From positions 1 to 51,893 of IMG/VR virus record IMGVR_UViG_3300048836_000042: a DNA stretch of 51,893 nt, one strand, 5' to 3'. The position numbers and the translations under genes were made by a program. Origin of the DNA: a virus. Position 1 is the first letter of the stretch, and each line of letters begins with the position of its first letter. Of the stretch, positions 1-9,428 are shown piece after piece. Under the pieces are notes generated by a model. It worked only from the letters and a program-made list of their open reading frames with translations. It made no database searches and was not told where the DNA came from.

Positions 1-127
1 TAGTGGTACCTGTTCCACAGTCGTCGATGCAGACCTCCCTTCGCCCCATGTACCACACCCGGTATATCTAGACGGATATATCTTTCTAGCCGATGCGGGT
101 TCAGGAGACATCTACAACTCAAATAAT
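1..127. repeat. 127-bp terminal direct repeat (left copy)
   Basis: Bases 1-127 are identical to bases 51767-51893. An overlap of exactly 127 bases is a common assembler k-mer length, so this most likely marks a circularly closed contig rather than a biological terminal repeat. The reading frame of a tail gene runs through the junction without interruption, which supports a true circular or circularly permuted molecule. The unique genome is then 51,766 bp. Confidence 0.95.
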
Positions 128-1048
128 GATGATCCTACGGCCTGGACAGCGGGTGACTTCATTAATGCAGAGATGAGCGCAGATTATATTGAAGTATTAA
201 TTCGCATTAAAAACTATATCTTAGTGATGGGTTATGACAGTATTGAGTATTTTTATGACGCCGGTATTGCCACAGGTAGCCCGCTACAGCGCAACGACTC
301 ACCATTTCAGTCTTTTGGAACTTTAGGTGGAGTATGTACGTTGGGAAATTTAGTTATATTTGTGGGGCACCAAAAGAATCAAAACCTTGGGGTGTATGTC
401 ATTAATGATTTTAAAATCAATAAAATCAGTTCGGATATTGTTGACCGTTCCATCCTGCCAGCCGGCACCACGATTAATGAAAAGAGCACTCTTACCCTAA
501 ATGTTAATGCCCACTCGATGTCCCTAGACGGCCATCATTTCTATGTTCTTAACTGCGAAAACGCCACTTGGGTTTATGATCTAGCGCATAATGAGTGGTA
601 TGAGTGGGCCGACACCACGAATGCGCCCATGAACATTGAGGCTGTTTGGAACATGCGTAACGGCCATTGCTACACAGCAATTGGATCAACAGACAAAATT
701 AAATTCTTTTCTCCAGCGGCGTACACAGATAATGGAGTTAATTTTAACTGTATTTATCGCACGGAGAAACTTGATTTTGGTACAAAAAACTGGAAATATA
801 TTAATCGGCTATTCCTTGACGTAAATCAACAGGAAGACAGTGGCACATCAAATATTGAAATTACCTGGTCGGACAAAGATTGGTCGGATACCGGGGTAGT
901 GGCAAGAAATATTAATTTGTTTAGCATCTCACCTTTTATCAATCGCTTGGGTCGCACAAGATCACGCAGTTTTCAAATTAAATATCGGGACGCATATCCG
1001 TTATTCTTAAAAGGTATGTATCTTGATATCAACGTGGGACAACACTAA
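1..1048 (+). CDS. Tail/stabilisation protein, C-terminal part (gene crosses contig ends)
   Basis: This is the 3' portion of a gene that starts at 51315. The frame is open from base 2 and continues the frame of the right end exactly; joined over the 127-bp overlap it makes a 499-residue protein. It is rich in short beta-strand-like stretches with Trp and Asp turns, as in beta-propeller tail hub or head-completion proteins. It directly follows a tail-adaptor gene by a short stop/start overlap and precedes a coiled-coil virion protein. By order and composition I infer a role in the tail tube or head-tail closure, analogous to podovirus tail accessory or stabilisation proteins. The exact family is not proven from sequence alone. 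Confidence 0.7.
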   Translation, partial: SGTCSTVVDADLPSPHVPHPVYLDGYIFLADAGSGDIYNSNNDDPTAWTAGDFINAEMSADYIEVLIRIKNYILVMGYDSIEYFYDAGIATGSPLQRNDSPFQSFGTLGGVCTLGNLVIFVGHQKNQNLGVYVINDFKINKISSDIVDRSILPAGTTINEKSTLTLNVNAHSMSLDGHHFYVLNCENATWVYDLAHNEWYEWADTTNAPMNIEAVWNMRNGHCYTAIGSTDKIKFFSPAAYTDNGVNFNCIYRTEKLDFGTKNWKYINRLFLDVNQQEDSGTSNIEITWSDKDWSDTGVVARNINLFSISPFINRLGRTRSRSFQIKYRDAYPLFLKGMYLDINVGQH

Positions 1049-1689
1049 TGCCGGTGGATTATTCAAAGATTCCACCACCGCCTTTTGGTGCAGAGCCCAA
1101 TGCCTACGTGTGGCGCGACTGGTATTCTAAAGTGCAACAAAGCTCTCAAATTGCCAGTGATGACGTAGATACAATTGAAACTAGGTTGACAACCGCTGAG
1201 TCAGACATTACTACACTTGAAAATGATGTAGTGGATATTGATGGCCGAGTGACAACACTAGAAGGTCTTGTTTCGCCTACAGGACCACAAAAGTTTTTAC
1301 CAGCAGTTAGCTACTTACGTGTTGGCACGTCTACTACCGGATATATTTCTATAGAAAATGATGGCACATTTGATGTAAGCAGTGACGGCGTAAGTTGGAC
1401 TCAAATACCCCATGCCAATTGGTACACACCAACTACAGCCTCTATCGGAAATAGCTATTGGGTTAGATACCGCGAGTTGTATGTCAGCGACCGAACAAAA
1501 TTGACACAAACAGGTAGCGCACTAGACACATGGTTGTCTTTAGCATCAGATAGAGCTATTGAATACGCCGCTTCCATAGTAGGTACAGATAAAGAAGTTG
1601 CTTTAATTCAAATAGAAATTTCCTCAGATAGTGGGGGAGCTACAATCGTAGGTTCCGGAGTGGCATATTTGCTATTCAATGGCAGTTAA
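1048..1689 (+). CDS. Virion protein with coiled coil, probable tail component
   Basis: Encodes 213 residues. The start ATG overlaps the stop of the preceding tail gene (TAATG), indicating translational coupling. Residues about 38-75 form a heptad-like helix with repeated T-L-E and D-V/I-D patterns (IETRLTTAESDITTLENDV), typical of a trimeric coiled coil. The C-terminal half is Gly/Ser/Thr/Val-rich and predicted beta, like a small fibre or tail-tip domain. It lies in the tail and internal-protein part of the late operon. No enzyme motif is visible. A minor tail or fibre-attachment protein is the best guess. Confidence 0.6.
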   Translation: MPVDYSKIPPPPFGAEPNAYVWRDWYSKVQQSSQIASDDVDTIETRLTTAESDITTLENDVVDIDGRVTTLEGLVSPTGPQKFLPAVSYLRVGTSTTGYISIENDGTFDVSSDGVSWTQIPHANWYTPTTASIGNSYWVRYRELYVSDRTKLTQTGSALDTWLSLASDRAIEYAASIVGTDKEVALIQIEISSDSGGATIVGSGVAYLLFNGS

Positions 1690-1705
1690 TTTGTAAGGAT
1701 AACGT

Positions 1706-1957
1706 ATGAAACTAGACAAAATTCTTCACGTCGGGGCTGGTTACGCCGTGTACCTAACTGTTGTACCCTTGGGTATGGAGTGGGCTGCTCTAGCGACGAT
1801 TGTTGCCGCCGTTGGTAAAGAAGTCTACGACAAATACTTTGGGGGCACAGTAGATCATTATGACGCTGTGGCAACAGTTGCCGGAGGTGTATTAGCTGGG
1901 GCGGTGAGCGCTGCCATCTCGAATCTTCTCTTCTCTTCTGGCGGCGCAGGGGTTTAA
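1706..1957 (+). CDS. Small membrane protein, possible lysis or ejection factor
   Basis: Encodes 83 residues with a good ribosome site (AAGGA) before the ATG. Hydrophobic segments at about residues 10-25, 26-38 and 56-76 are likely membrane helices, separated by KEVYDKY and a TVDHYDA loop. The N-terminal DKILHVGAGYA with KE.YD and T.D..D..AT resembles a widespread family of small phage and bacterial membrane proteins of unknown function. It sits between tail and internal virion genes, away from the holin at 37481. It could be a second holin-like protein or a membrane component of DNA ejection. Function is unproven. Confidence 0.5.
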   Translation: MKLDKILHVGAGYAVYLTVVPLGMEWAALATIVAAVGKEVYDKYFGGTVDHYDAVATVAGGVLAGAVSAAISNLLFSSGGAGV

Positions 1958-1958
1958 T

Positions 1959-3308
1959 ATGGCAACAAACTTTTGGGACTACGAATCTTGGGGGAACAAG
2001 TTCGACCCGTCGAAACTCGGCGGAGCACAGCAGACATTTCGCTACGATCCGTCATGGGGCGGCAGTGGCGAGAACTCGCTGGCATCGATGCTGCCGATGT
2101 TCGTGCAGCAGTCGCCGGGCGCCTTGCAGTCGCTCGGGTTGGCGGAAGCCGATCTAGGCTACGTGCCAGGCCGTTACGAACACGATTCCTATGTCGCCGA
2201 TCAATGGAACCTGAGTGATGCAGCGAAGAAGGCGCTGTCTGGTCTGTCCGTCGACGAGTTGGGCTACGGCGGCGGGAAGACGGCAAAGGCGTTGAAAGAC
2301 GGCGACGGCAACATTCTGGGCATGTCCAAACCGATCAGTCCGGCCGGCGGTGATCTGCTCGAAAATGCGATCATGGGCATCGTCGCCGCGGGCACGGGCG
2401 GAATTCTCGGGCAGGCACTCGGGTTTCTCCCTGGCGCAATGAATCCCCTACAACCTTCAACCTGGGGCGGAGCTGCAACTGCTTCTAACACTGGAGTTCC
2501 TTTTGAGCTAGGGAACATGGGTGGCGCCACGTCGCTACCTGTTTCTGGTGGTACCGCTACTGGCGCCGCTGGAAGCACCAATCCCCTATACCAACTAGGG
2601 GGTGCCAGCTTAGGCGGCACAGGTGGGGCTGCTGCCACAAGCCCGTACTCACTAGTTACTGGTAGCATGGCTCCCGGAACTACCGGAGCGCTTCTAGGTA
2701 ACACTCTGGGAGCAGCGCAAAGCGGACTCACTGCCACCGGTGCCGGACTTGGACTGACAGGACTTGGTTCTGTTCTAGGGGGCGGTATCGGAGATTCTAT
2801 TGGAGCAGGACTAGACTCAACTATCGGTAGTTCTTTAAAAGCCGCTATTCGCAAAGCTGTTGGTGGTCAGCAGGGTCAACCAGGCGGATTTAATCTCGGT
2901 AATCTCCTTGGTTCCCTTGGACAGATGTATCAAGCAAATCAGTATCAAAACAGTCTTGATAAACTGTATGGTACCCTGTCGGATACTGGCCCATACGAGG
3001 CCGCTCTTCGCCAAGAACTAGAGCGTAGGGATGCTGCCTCTGGCCGGCGTAGCCAGTACGGCCCCCGGGAAGTGGAACTACAAGCCAAGATGTATGACGC
3101 GCGCTCCAAGAATGCTACAACCCTTGCTGCATTGACTAGTAATCAGAACGCTGCTCTAGGTAGTATGCTGCAAGGCGGTATGCTTGCCAGTACTTCGAGT
3201 GGTCTACTTAATCCAAAGACTGGCGGGCTAGGACAGGTGGGGCAAGATATTTGGGACGGTATCACCGACAGTGATTGGTGGGGTGATCTCTTTGACTTCG
3301 GGGGCTAA
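1959..3308 (+). CDS. Gly/Ala-rich internal virion protein
   Basis: Encodes 449 residues, starting immediately after the preceding membrane-protein gene. The N-terminal ~160 residues (NFWDYESWGNKF onward) are followed by a long low-complexity region full of G, A, T, S and L (about 150-300), then a charged helical segment (LRQELERRDAASGRRSQYG) and an acidic Trp-rich end (SDWWGDLFDFGG). Such glycine-rich proteins next to very large virion proteins are typical of podovirus internal or ejection proteins that exit the capsid with DNA. The first ~480 bases are clearly more GC-rich than the rest, so the gene looks mosaic. No catalytic motif was seen. Confidence 0.55.
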   Translation: MATNFWDYESWGNKFDPSKLGGAQQTFRYDPSWGGSGENSLASMLPMFVQQSPGALQSLGLAEADLGYVPGRYEHDSYVADQWNLSDAAKKALSGLSVDELGYGGGKTAKALKDGDGNILGMSKPISPAGGDLLENAIMGIVAAGTGGILGQALGFLPGAMNPLQPSTWGGAATASNTGVPFELGNMGGATSLPVSGGTATGAAGSTNPLYQLGGASLGGTGGAAATSPYSLVTGSMAPGTTGALLGNTLGAAQSGLTATGAGLGLTGLGSVLGGGIGDSIGAGLDSTIGSSLKAAIRKAVGGQQGQPGGFNLGNLLGSLGQMYQANQYQNSLDKLYGTLSDTGPYEAALRQELERRDAASGRRSQYGPREVELQAKMYDARSKNATTLAALTSNQNAALGSMLQGGMLASTSSGLLNPKTGGLGQVGQDIWDGITDSDWWGDLFDFGG

Positions 3309-4247
3309 ATGAATAACTTAATGTACACTCCGCAGAATCTCCAACAGGTGTCACAACTGCCTCTTGGAATGTTTATGCAGGGCCTCGGTCAACTTGAACA
3401 ATTTAAACAAAACGATCAGGCCACTCTTGCTAATGTAATGGCGGAACGCCAACGTGCCTCTGAAACCCACGGTATGAATATGCGCCAAGGGGAAGCCACG
3501 TTGGCAGGAACCATGCTCGGCAATCAGAAAGCACAGATGACGAATGCGGCCACTGCTGCTACTCTTCCCTCTGAGATTCAAGCAAAGATTATCGAAAACA
3601 CCGGGAAGATGGATAAGCACCAGTTTGATATGTGGACTCGTAAAGTTGAGCGTGGTGTGGCCGAGGGAGATCCCCGTATGAAGGCTATCTGGGACAATAT
3701 GCCAGCTATCCGTACAAAACGAGAGGAGGCTGCCCAGGATAAGGAATTAGCCGAAATGGAGGACGCGACTAGGCGCCGGGGTCAAGATATGACGGCTGCT
3801 AGCGCCCGGTATACTGCTGACCAAGCAACGGCTCGTGCGGCGGCTAAGGGTGCGGCTGGTCCGCGTGTTCCTCGTTCTCCACGAGAACTCTATTCCATGT
3901 ATCAGTTTGAGGCCAACAACCCAGATCGCACGCCGGAACAACGGCAAGAAATGCAGATGCTTGCAGACAGGGAACTAGAGAAGATTGTTCAAGAGCAAAT
4001 TCTTAAAGCACAAGCCATGGGTGCCGGAAAGCCCGATGTCGCTGGTATGACACAAGGATCTATTCCAACCCGTCCGATGCCACAAGCGTCCGATATTCTC
4101 CCTAATCGTCAACCGCAACCTGCTGCTCAACCGGAACCAACAAACAAAGGACCAGCAAAAATTAGCACACAAGAAGAATACAACAAGCTTCCTCCTGGGG
4201 CTTTATATGTGCATCCTGATGGTACTGTCCGTAGAAAGCGTGTGTAA
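3309..4247 (+). CDS. Helical internal virion protein
   Basis: Encodes 312 residues beginning right after the preceding stop codon. It is almost entirely helix-favouring and rich in Q, A, M, E and R, with methionine-rich stretches (MNMRQGEATLAGTMLG) and long charged helices at about 130-215. The C-terminus is Pro/Gln-rich followed by a short basic end. Its stop overlaps the start of the 1440-residue virion gene. Position between two internal-protein genes and composition suggest an ejection protein that packs inside the head and helps build a trans-envelope channel. This is inference from context; no named domain is recognised. Confidence 0.55.
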   Translation: MNNLMYTPQNLQQVSQLPLGMFMQGLGQLEQFKQNDQATLANVMAERQRASETHGMNMRQGEATLAGTMLGNQKAQMTNAATAATLPSEIQAKIIENTGKMDKHQFDMWTRKVERGVAEGDPRMKAIWDNMPAIRTKREEAAQDKELAEMEDATRRRGQDMTAASARYTADQATARAAAKGAAGPRVPRSPRELYSMYQFEANNPDRTPEQRQEMQMLADRELEKIVQEQILKAQAMGAGKPDVAGMTQGSIPTRPMPQASDILPNRQPQPAAQPEPTNKGPAKISTQEEYNKLPPGALYVHPDGTVRRKRV

Positions 4248-7200
4248 TGGCTTGGGGTGATATGGACGTTATTGTCTCTTTCGGGGGCAATGACGAAATT
4301 ATTGGGCAGGACGACGAGATTATTTCTCAAGAGCCTAAAAAGAAAGGTTGGACTCCACTTGAGGATATCAAGGGGACTGGCATGGCTATTGCTGACGTAG
4401 TTGGTGGTATTGGCAAGTATGCTGTAAACGTACCAGCCGCCGCTATGGCGAAGATTGTGCGTCCATCCGGAAACTTTAAAGAGTATCTAGATGCTGCTGC
4501 ACAAGAGTTGGAGAGTAAAGTTCCTTCTTTTGGAAGTTCTTTAGCGGGTAGCAACACCGCGTATAATACTATTATGAAGCCGTTTGAGGCTTGGGATAAA
4601 TATGTGGTGCAGCCTGGTGCTACCAAAGCAGGAGAACTAACGGGTAGCAAAGATGTTCAAGGTGCGGCCGAGGTATTGTTAAACTTAGCTCCTATTCCTG
4701 GGCTGGCTTTAGCCGGTAAAGGATTGGCTAAGGGGGCCGCTGCTGTTGATCCCGGTCTTCGCAATGTGGAGTATCGTAAACCAGCTTCTATTCCTGATTC
4801 TGCTAGGATCGGGGAAAATGATCCTGTTGTAGCTAAGGCTGGTGAAGACCTGGGCCCACTCACCAACGAAGCACGCCAGTATGAGCTATTCGATCAACCA
4901 GAAATGGGACGAGTGGCAAATCCGTATGAAGCAAAGCTTGGTGATTGGCGTGTTGATGAGAATGGTATCCCGATCAAGGCAGACCTTTCCATGGAACTAC
5001 AGAACCTACAGAATCCTCTTCAGATGAACCTGTGGGGAGATGAGTTACCACAAACACGCAATCCTATCGGACAGTCAGCGGATCTTATGGATGCCCAGCG
5101 TCAACTGTTTGACGAGGGTATGCAGGAGGGGATTCCTCTTACGCAGGCCATTGACAGCATGGATTGGGCTCACCGCAGGGAAGCTATCAACCGTGAATTA
5201 AAAGGCGCTGTAGAGCCCTCTGGTGCCCTCGAAGGGGCTATTGCAGAGGCTAACAGTCCGTTCCGTGGTCCTGGATCAAAACAAGCCGGGGCCATAGACC
5301 TGGATTTGCTCACTTTGGGGTTAGTGAGGCTATTCCATGGTGGAAAGGAATTTAAAATCTGGGATCCAAGTACAGTAGGCAAGGGGGAGGGAATGGCCGC
5401 TTTGGGTCCGGGCCTCTATGCCGGTGACAACGTGGAACTCGCTCGCATTTATCAGAAATATGGTAACGATATTAAAATGGACCCAGTTACTGGGGATTTT
5501 ATTACAGTTCCGGGTGTTGTTAACGAAATGGCGGTTAATCCGAAGAATATCATTGATATTCGCACGGATAAATCCCCAGAAACAAAAGCAAAAATTCTTC
5601 AGGCACAAAAAAATCTTGATGATATCGGGGCAAAAGGTACGGCGCGTGGGATCGTGTCTGCATTGCAGCAACATTGGGATCCAAACGCCGCACGAAAAGC
5701 GTTAATTGATGCCGGCATTGACGGTTTGTCAGTTCAACTAGGCGGTAAACTGGGCAAAGAGATTGTGCTTTTCAATCCAGAAGCAATCGCACAAGTGTCT
5801 CGTGTTGACACGCCGGTTGAAAAGATGGATGTTTCCAAATATCTTAGCAAGGGAATGTCCCGTTCCCAGCGCGGTGTGGTTGACTTCAGTTCCCTACCAG
5901 AAACATTCAAGAAGATCGCAGGGCTAACCAGAGAATCTCCCGAAGTGGTAAGAGCACAGAAGACTGCCATCGCTAACGCTATTACTGGTATTGAAGGTTA
6001 TCGCCCAATCAAGACACCGGAGCAAGTGGTTGCTATGGCACCACAGGCTAAAGACCTCGGTCCTCTACAGAAGTTTAATGCTGACACTTGGCGGCCCGGT
6101 ATTCGTATTAATGCTATCAATACAAACAACCCACTGATTCGTTTTGCCAGCACGGCTATCCACGATGCTTGGACTAAAGCAGAGAACTATGCCCGCGAGT
6201 ACATTACTGACAACAAAACTGGCATTGGTCCTCTTTGGAATAAACTAAACAACCAAGAGAAAATCGAAATCCACGAACTGCTAAAAGCAGGAGATCGCGC
6301 CACTAAGAAATTTACTTCAGAAGAACTCACTGAGTCAGGTTTTACTGAAAAACAGATTCGTTTCATGCGTCGTTACTATGAGATGGACGACAAGAAGTAC
6401 GAAGTCTGGAACGATTTCCGTATGCAGACTGGGCAAGATCCTATTCCGTACCGTCCGGGGCACTTTGCTGGTGTCTTCAAAGGGGACTACAAAGCACTTG
6501 CACTAGATAAAGATGGGAAAGTCATCGGTTACATTGGGACAGATACTCGTCTTGGGTTTAGCAATGCAGTAAAAGAAATCGAGAAGAAATTCCCAGGAGC
6601 TACTTTCACGCCCGTCAAGCGTGCGAAGTTGGGCGGCTATGGTCAGCGTGGAGATATGTTTAGTGGTCTTAAAGACCTACTTGCTGTCCTAGCTAAGAAT
6701 GACCCACGTATAGCAGATGTAATGCAGGCTGTGGAACAAGCGGTTGTTCAAAAAGCAGATGCTACATTCGGTGCTAACGTACACGCACTGGACAAGAAAG
6801 GCATCTGGGGTAACGAGGGCAACAAGCCGTGGAAAGATGACCCTGTTGCTAACGCCAATGAAGCTATCAAGGCATTCCTTGGTTACTGGGAAGAGGGCAT
6901 GATCTCTCACCACATGATGCCCGTGGAGGGGCAGATTTCTTCCTTGATGCAGAATCCCGCACTTGATGGGATGCCTCGCGCTAAAGATTATGTCAATGAA
7001 TATATTAAAGGAATGACAGGTCGTCACGTAGGGGACTTGGGCTCTGCTTTAAACACATTAATTGATGCCCCGTTTAAACTCACGGGTATGGGACCAAGTA
7101 TTCCACGCGCGATAGTCAACCAAACCACCAAACGCATGGGGCAGCTAACTCAGGGCTTTATGAACCTCCCATACACTGCCATGCAGTTCACACAGATTGC

Positions 7201-8569
7201 ACAGACGGGTATGCCCATCTTCTTGAAGGCAGCAGAGGGGGTAGGTAAATCCCCCGCTTCTGTGGCACAGTCTGTGGCTGCTGGTACGTCCACTTCGATG
7301 AAGCTATGGATTTCCCGCCTAACGGGGGATGATAAATATTTGAATCCTCTTGAGAAGAGAGCGGCAGAGTATGCTGAAGGCAAAGGACTTCTACAATTCT
7401 CTGAATTTGAGGAAGTGTCTCACGTCACTCAAGGGCCTGTCGCTAAGCGCGCGGATCAGATCATTGACTTCAACCGGACCCTCGGAGAGAAGGCCACTCG
7501 TCCGCACGCTTTCTTCACATTTGTGGATATCCTGAAAGACAGCAATCTGCCAGAAGCAGAACTTTTTGACACCGCCTACAACTTGACACAGGACGCTATG
7601 GTGGACTATTCCGCCCGTGAACGTGCTCCCATGTTCAAGAACCTTGGTGTCACAGGACAGCTAGCTGGGAACCTACAACAGTTTGCTCTGACTTATATGG
7701 ATCAGATTGGACGCTGGCACAAAGCAGCAGCTAAGGGAGATCCCAAACCTCTCATCGCAGGTATGACCGCTCTATTTGCTTTCGCTGGTATTGTTGGAAT
7801 GCCATTCTATGGCACAGCCGACATGATTGTGGAAGAGCTAACAGACAAGTATTACGGCGAAAAGCAGAACATTCAAACTCTAGTTATGCGTAATGGACCT
7901 GAGTGGGCCAAGACTGACTGGGCTCAATACGGTCTGGTGTCGGATTTAACTGACCTGAACATCAGCAGCCGCCTTGGTATGGCAGATGTACTGCCGGAGT
8001 CTCCATTGGATGCTGTGTCCCCATATGCTTCTACGATTGGGCGTATGGGAGAGAGTATGATCGACCTTGCCAAGAACCAGGATCCACAGGCGGCTAAGAA
8101 TGCACTGCGCCAATTCGCACCATCGAGCCTTCGTGGTGTGGTGGAGAACAAACTGTTGACAACCCCTGACGGTGTAACGATTAACAAAGAAGGGCAGTTA
8201 GACTACCCCCGTACTGAGTTTGATCGTGAAGCACGTAAGTGGGCTATGACTTCTCTTGAAGAAGCCAAGGCCAAGGAAAAGCTATATAGCAAATCACAGA
8301 GCCTGAAGGCTGACCAAGAACGTCTGACCAAAGTACAGGATAAAGTCAACCGTCGCTTTGCCAACAAAGGTGCTGAGTTTGTGGGTACTGAAGAATGGAA
8401 TGAACTCGTTAATGAATATGTACAGCGTGGTGGAGAACCACAGACTCTAGTGCAGAGTCTAATCACTAGCGAGGAACAAAGGAAGCTGACGGCTAAGCAG
8501 CGTGCGGAAGGTGTGCAACTTAATACTGTTAAGGCACTGCGCCGTTGGATGAAACTAAACGAGGATTAA
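4247..8569 (+). CDS. Very large internal virion protein with ART-like segment
   Basis: Encodes 1440 residues, the largest gene. Its start overlaps the previous stop. The N-terminal ~120 residues include a hydrophobic Ala/Gly stretch. Residues about 365-470 contain LFHGGKEFKIWDPS, then GLGPGLYAGD-like spacing with a following A..Y, and VNEMAVNPKNIIDIR; this is the layout of ADP-ribosyltransferase-like domains (H-G, G-x-GLY, A-x-x-Y) embedded in phage 'polyvalent' and internal proteins. The remainder is helical with membrane-prone patches near 1000 and 1150 and a charged C-terminal helix. It probably enters the host with DNA and may modify a host protein. The virion role is likely by size and position; the ART activity is inferred. 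Confidence 0.65.
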   Translation: MAWGDMDVIVSFGGNDEIIGQDDEIISQEPKKKGWTPLEDIKGTGMAIADVVGGIGKYAVNVPAAAMAKIVRPSGNFKEYLDAAAQELESKVPSFGSSLAGSNTAYNTIMKPFEAWDKYVVQPGATKAGELTGSKDVQGAAEVLLNLAPIPGLALAGKGLAKGAAAVDPGLRNVEYRKPASIPDSARIGENDPVVAKAGEDLGPLTNEARQYELFDQPEMGRVANPYEAKLGDWRVDENGIPIKADLSMELQNLQNPLQMNLWGDELPQTRNPIGQSADLMDAQRQLFDEGMQEGIPLTQAIDSMDWAHRREAINRELKGAVEPSGALEGAIAEANSPFRGPGSKQAGAIDLDLLTLGLVRLFHGGKEFKIWDPSTVGKGEGMAALGPGLYAGDNVELARIYQKYGNDIKMDPVTGDFITVPGVVNEMAVNPKNIIDIRTDKSPETKAKILQAQKNLDDIGAKGTARGIVSALQQHWDPNAARKALIDAGIDGLSVQLGGKLGKEIVLFNPEAIAQVSRVDTPVEKMDVSKYLSKGMSRSQRGVVDFSSLPETFKKIAGLTRESPEVVRAQKTAIANAITGIEGYRPIKTPEQVVAMAPQAKDLGPLQKFNADTWRPGIRINAINTNNPLIRFASTAIHDAWTKAENYAREYITDNKTGIGPLWNKLNNQEKIEIHELLKAGDRATKKFTSEELTESGFTEKQIRFMRRYYEMDDKKYEVWNDFRMQTGQDPIPYRPGHFAGVFKGDYKALALDKDGKVIGYIGTDTRLGFSNAVKEIEKKFPGATFTPVKRAKLGGYGQRGDMFSGLKDLLAVLAKNDPRIADVMQAVEQAVVQKADATFGANVHALDKKGIWGNEGNKPWKDDPVANANEAIKAFLGYWEEGMISHHMMPVEGQISSLMQNPALDGMPRAKDYVNEYIKGMTGRHVGDLGSALNTLIDAPFKLTGMGPSIPRAIVNQTTKRMGQLTQGFMNLPYTAMQFTQIAQTGMPIFLKAAEGVGKSPASVAQSVAAGTSTSMKLWISRLTGDDKYLNPLEKRAAEYAEGKGLLQFSEFEEVSHVTQGPVAKRADQIIDFNRTLGEKATRPHAFFTFVDILKDSNLPEAELFDTAYNLTQDAMVDYSARERAPMFKNLGVTGQLAGNLQQFALTYMDQIGRWHKAAAKGDPKPLIAGMTALFAFAGIVGMPFYGTADMIVEELTDKYYGEKQNIQTLVMRNGPEWAKTDWAQYGLVSDLTDLNISSRLGMADVLPESPLDAVSPYASTIGRMGESMIDLAKNQDPQAAKNALRQFAPSSLRGVVENKLLTTPDGVTINKEGQLDYPRTEFDREARKWAMTSLEEAKAKEKLYSKSQSLKADQERLTKVQDKVNRRFANKGAEFVGTEEWNELVNEYVQRGGEPQTLVQSLITSEEQRKLTAKQRAEGVQLNTVKALRRWMKLNED

Positions 8570-8570
8570 T

Positions 8571-8951
8571 ATGATTGTAAAAGATTGGTCAAAGTACAAG
8601 AACTTCGAGAAGCATGAGTTTGACTGCAAGCATACAGGTAAGAATGAGATGCAGGAAGAATTCATGGACAATCTGCAAGCTCTCCGTGATATGTTCAAGA
8701 CGCCAATGAAGATCACTAGTGGCTATAGGGACAAGTCCCATCCTGCGGAACGAGACAAAGCGGGGATTGGTCCACATAATCAAGGACTGGCTTGTGATGT
8801 TGCTGTACGTGGTGCTGACGCTTACAAGCTGGTGGGGTTGGCTATCGGTATGGGCTTTACTGGTATCGGAGTAAGTCAGAAAGGTAACAGTAGGTTCATT
8901 CACCTGGATATGGTTAAATCCAGTATACGACCTACTATCTGGTCATATTAA
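8571..8951 (+). CDS. Endolysin, M15-type zinc peptidase
   Basis: Encodes 126 residues. It matches the peptidase M15A (D-Ala-D-Ala carboxypeptidase / VanY-like) fold used by several phage endolysins: SGYRDKSHP, then GPHNQGLACDVAV giving the zinc-ligand pattern H-x6-D, and RFIHLDM supplying the last His with H-x-D. It cuts peptide cross-links in peptidoglycan. No signal peptide is visible, so export would need a holin (candidate at 37481). It is the last gene of the rightward operon and is followed at once by a strong terminator. Confidence 0.85.
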   Translation: MIVKDWSKYKNFEKHEFDCKHTGKNEMQEEFMDNLQALRDMFKTPMKITSGYRDKSHPAERDKAGIGPHNQGLACDVAVRGADAYKLVGLAIGMGFTGIGVSQKGNSRFIHLDMVKSSIRPTIWSY

Positions 8952-8954
8952 CAA

Positions 8955-8980
8955 AAAGGGGGCTTTAAGCCCCCTTTCTT
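8955..8980. terminator. Bidirectional rho-independent terminator between convergent arms
   Basis: A seven-pair GC-rich hairpin (GGGGGCT at 8958 against AGCCCCC ending 8974) is flanked by A-rich sequence on the left and T-rich sequence on the right, so it can stop transcription in both directions. It lies between the endolysin stop at 8951 and the stop of the leftward HslV-like gene at 8979, exactly where the two arms meet. Confidence 0.9.
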
Positions 8981-9428
8981 ATTTCTCCTTCATAATTAGT
9001 TTAGTGAATCCCATACCAGTGTTAGGATCAAACTTACTGGCAATCTTGACTGCCTCGTAAGGATCTTTACCACTAGCCATAGCTGCTTGTGCGAAGTGCA
9101 TACCACTACCTACTGAGAAGTGTGGTTCAGTAATCCTCATCCAGTTGTTCAACGTAGTACCGTGCATGATATAGCCTTTGTCTGTTAACACAAGCATTTC
9201 AATACCGCGACACTTTGGTTGTTTTTCTAGTGGATTATATAGCCAAGTAATAATAGGTCCGAAATTATCTGCGTTACCACAGAAGCCAATGAATGCTTTC
9301 TTGCACTCAAAGACTTCCGGCAATGGTACTTGATGGATTTTGGTTACGCCAGTCAGCTTCATTCCCGAAGCATGTGTGAACTGGCGGTCACCTGCCATCA
9401 TGTACTTGTTAACCGCGATTGTAGTTAT
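8979..9428 (-). CDS. HslV/proteasome-like Ntn hydrolase, probable AUA start
   Basis: Encodes 149 residues if translation starts at an ATA codon at 9428. The product would then begin M-T-T-I-A-V-N, as HslV begins M-T-T, leaving the catalytic Thr at the N-terminus after Met removal. Further family features are YMMAGDRQFTH, GFCGNADNFGPI and HFSVGSGMHFAQAAM. An in-frame stop lies two codons upstream of the ATA, and the first ATG (9401) falls inside the fold and would remove the nucleophile. GGAG is centred 8 nt before the ATA. No HslU ATPase is encoded, so it may act alone or with host HslU. Last gene of the leftward operon. Confidence 0.75.
   Translation of the reverse strand: MTTIAVNKYMMAGDRQFTHASGMKLTGVTKIHQVPLPEVFECKKAFIGFCGNADNFGPIITWLYNPLEKQPKCRGIEMLVLTDKGYIMHGTTLNNWMRITEPHFSVGSGMHFAQAAMASGKDPYEAVKIASKFDPNTGMGFTKLIMKEK

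Noticed and set aside
1-127. Terminal repeat as a biological phage end
   Set aside because: 127 bp exactly equals a common assembly k-mer and an open reading frame passes through it.
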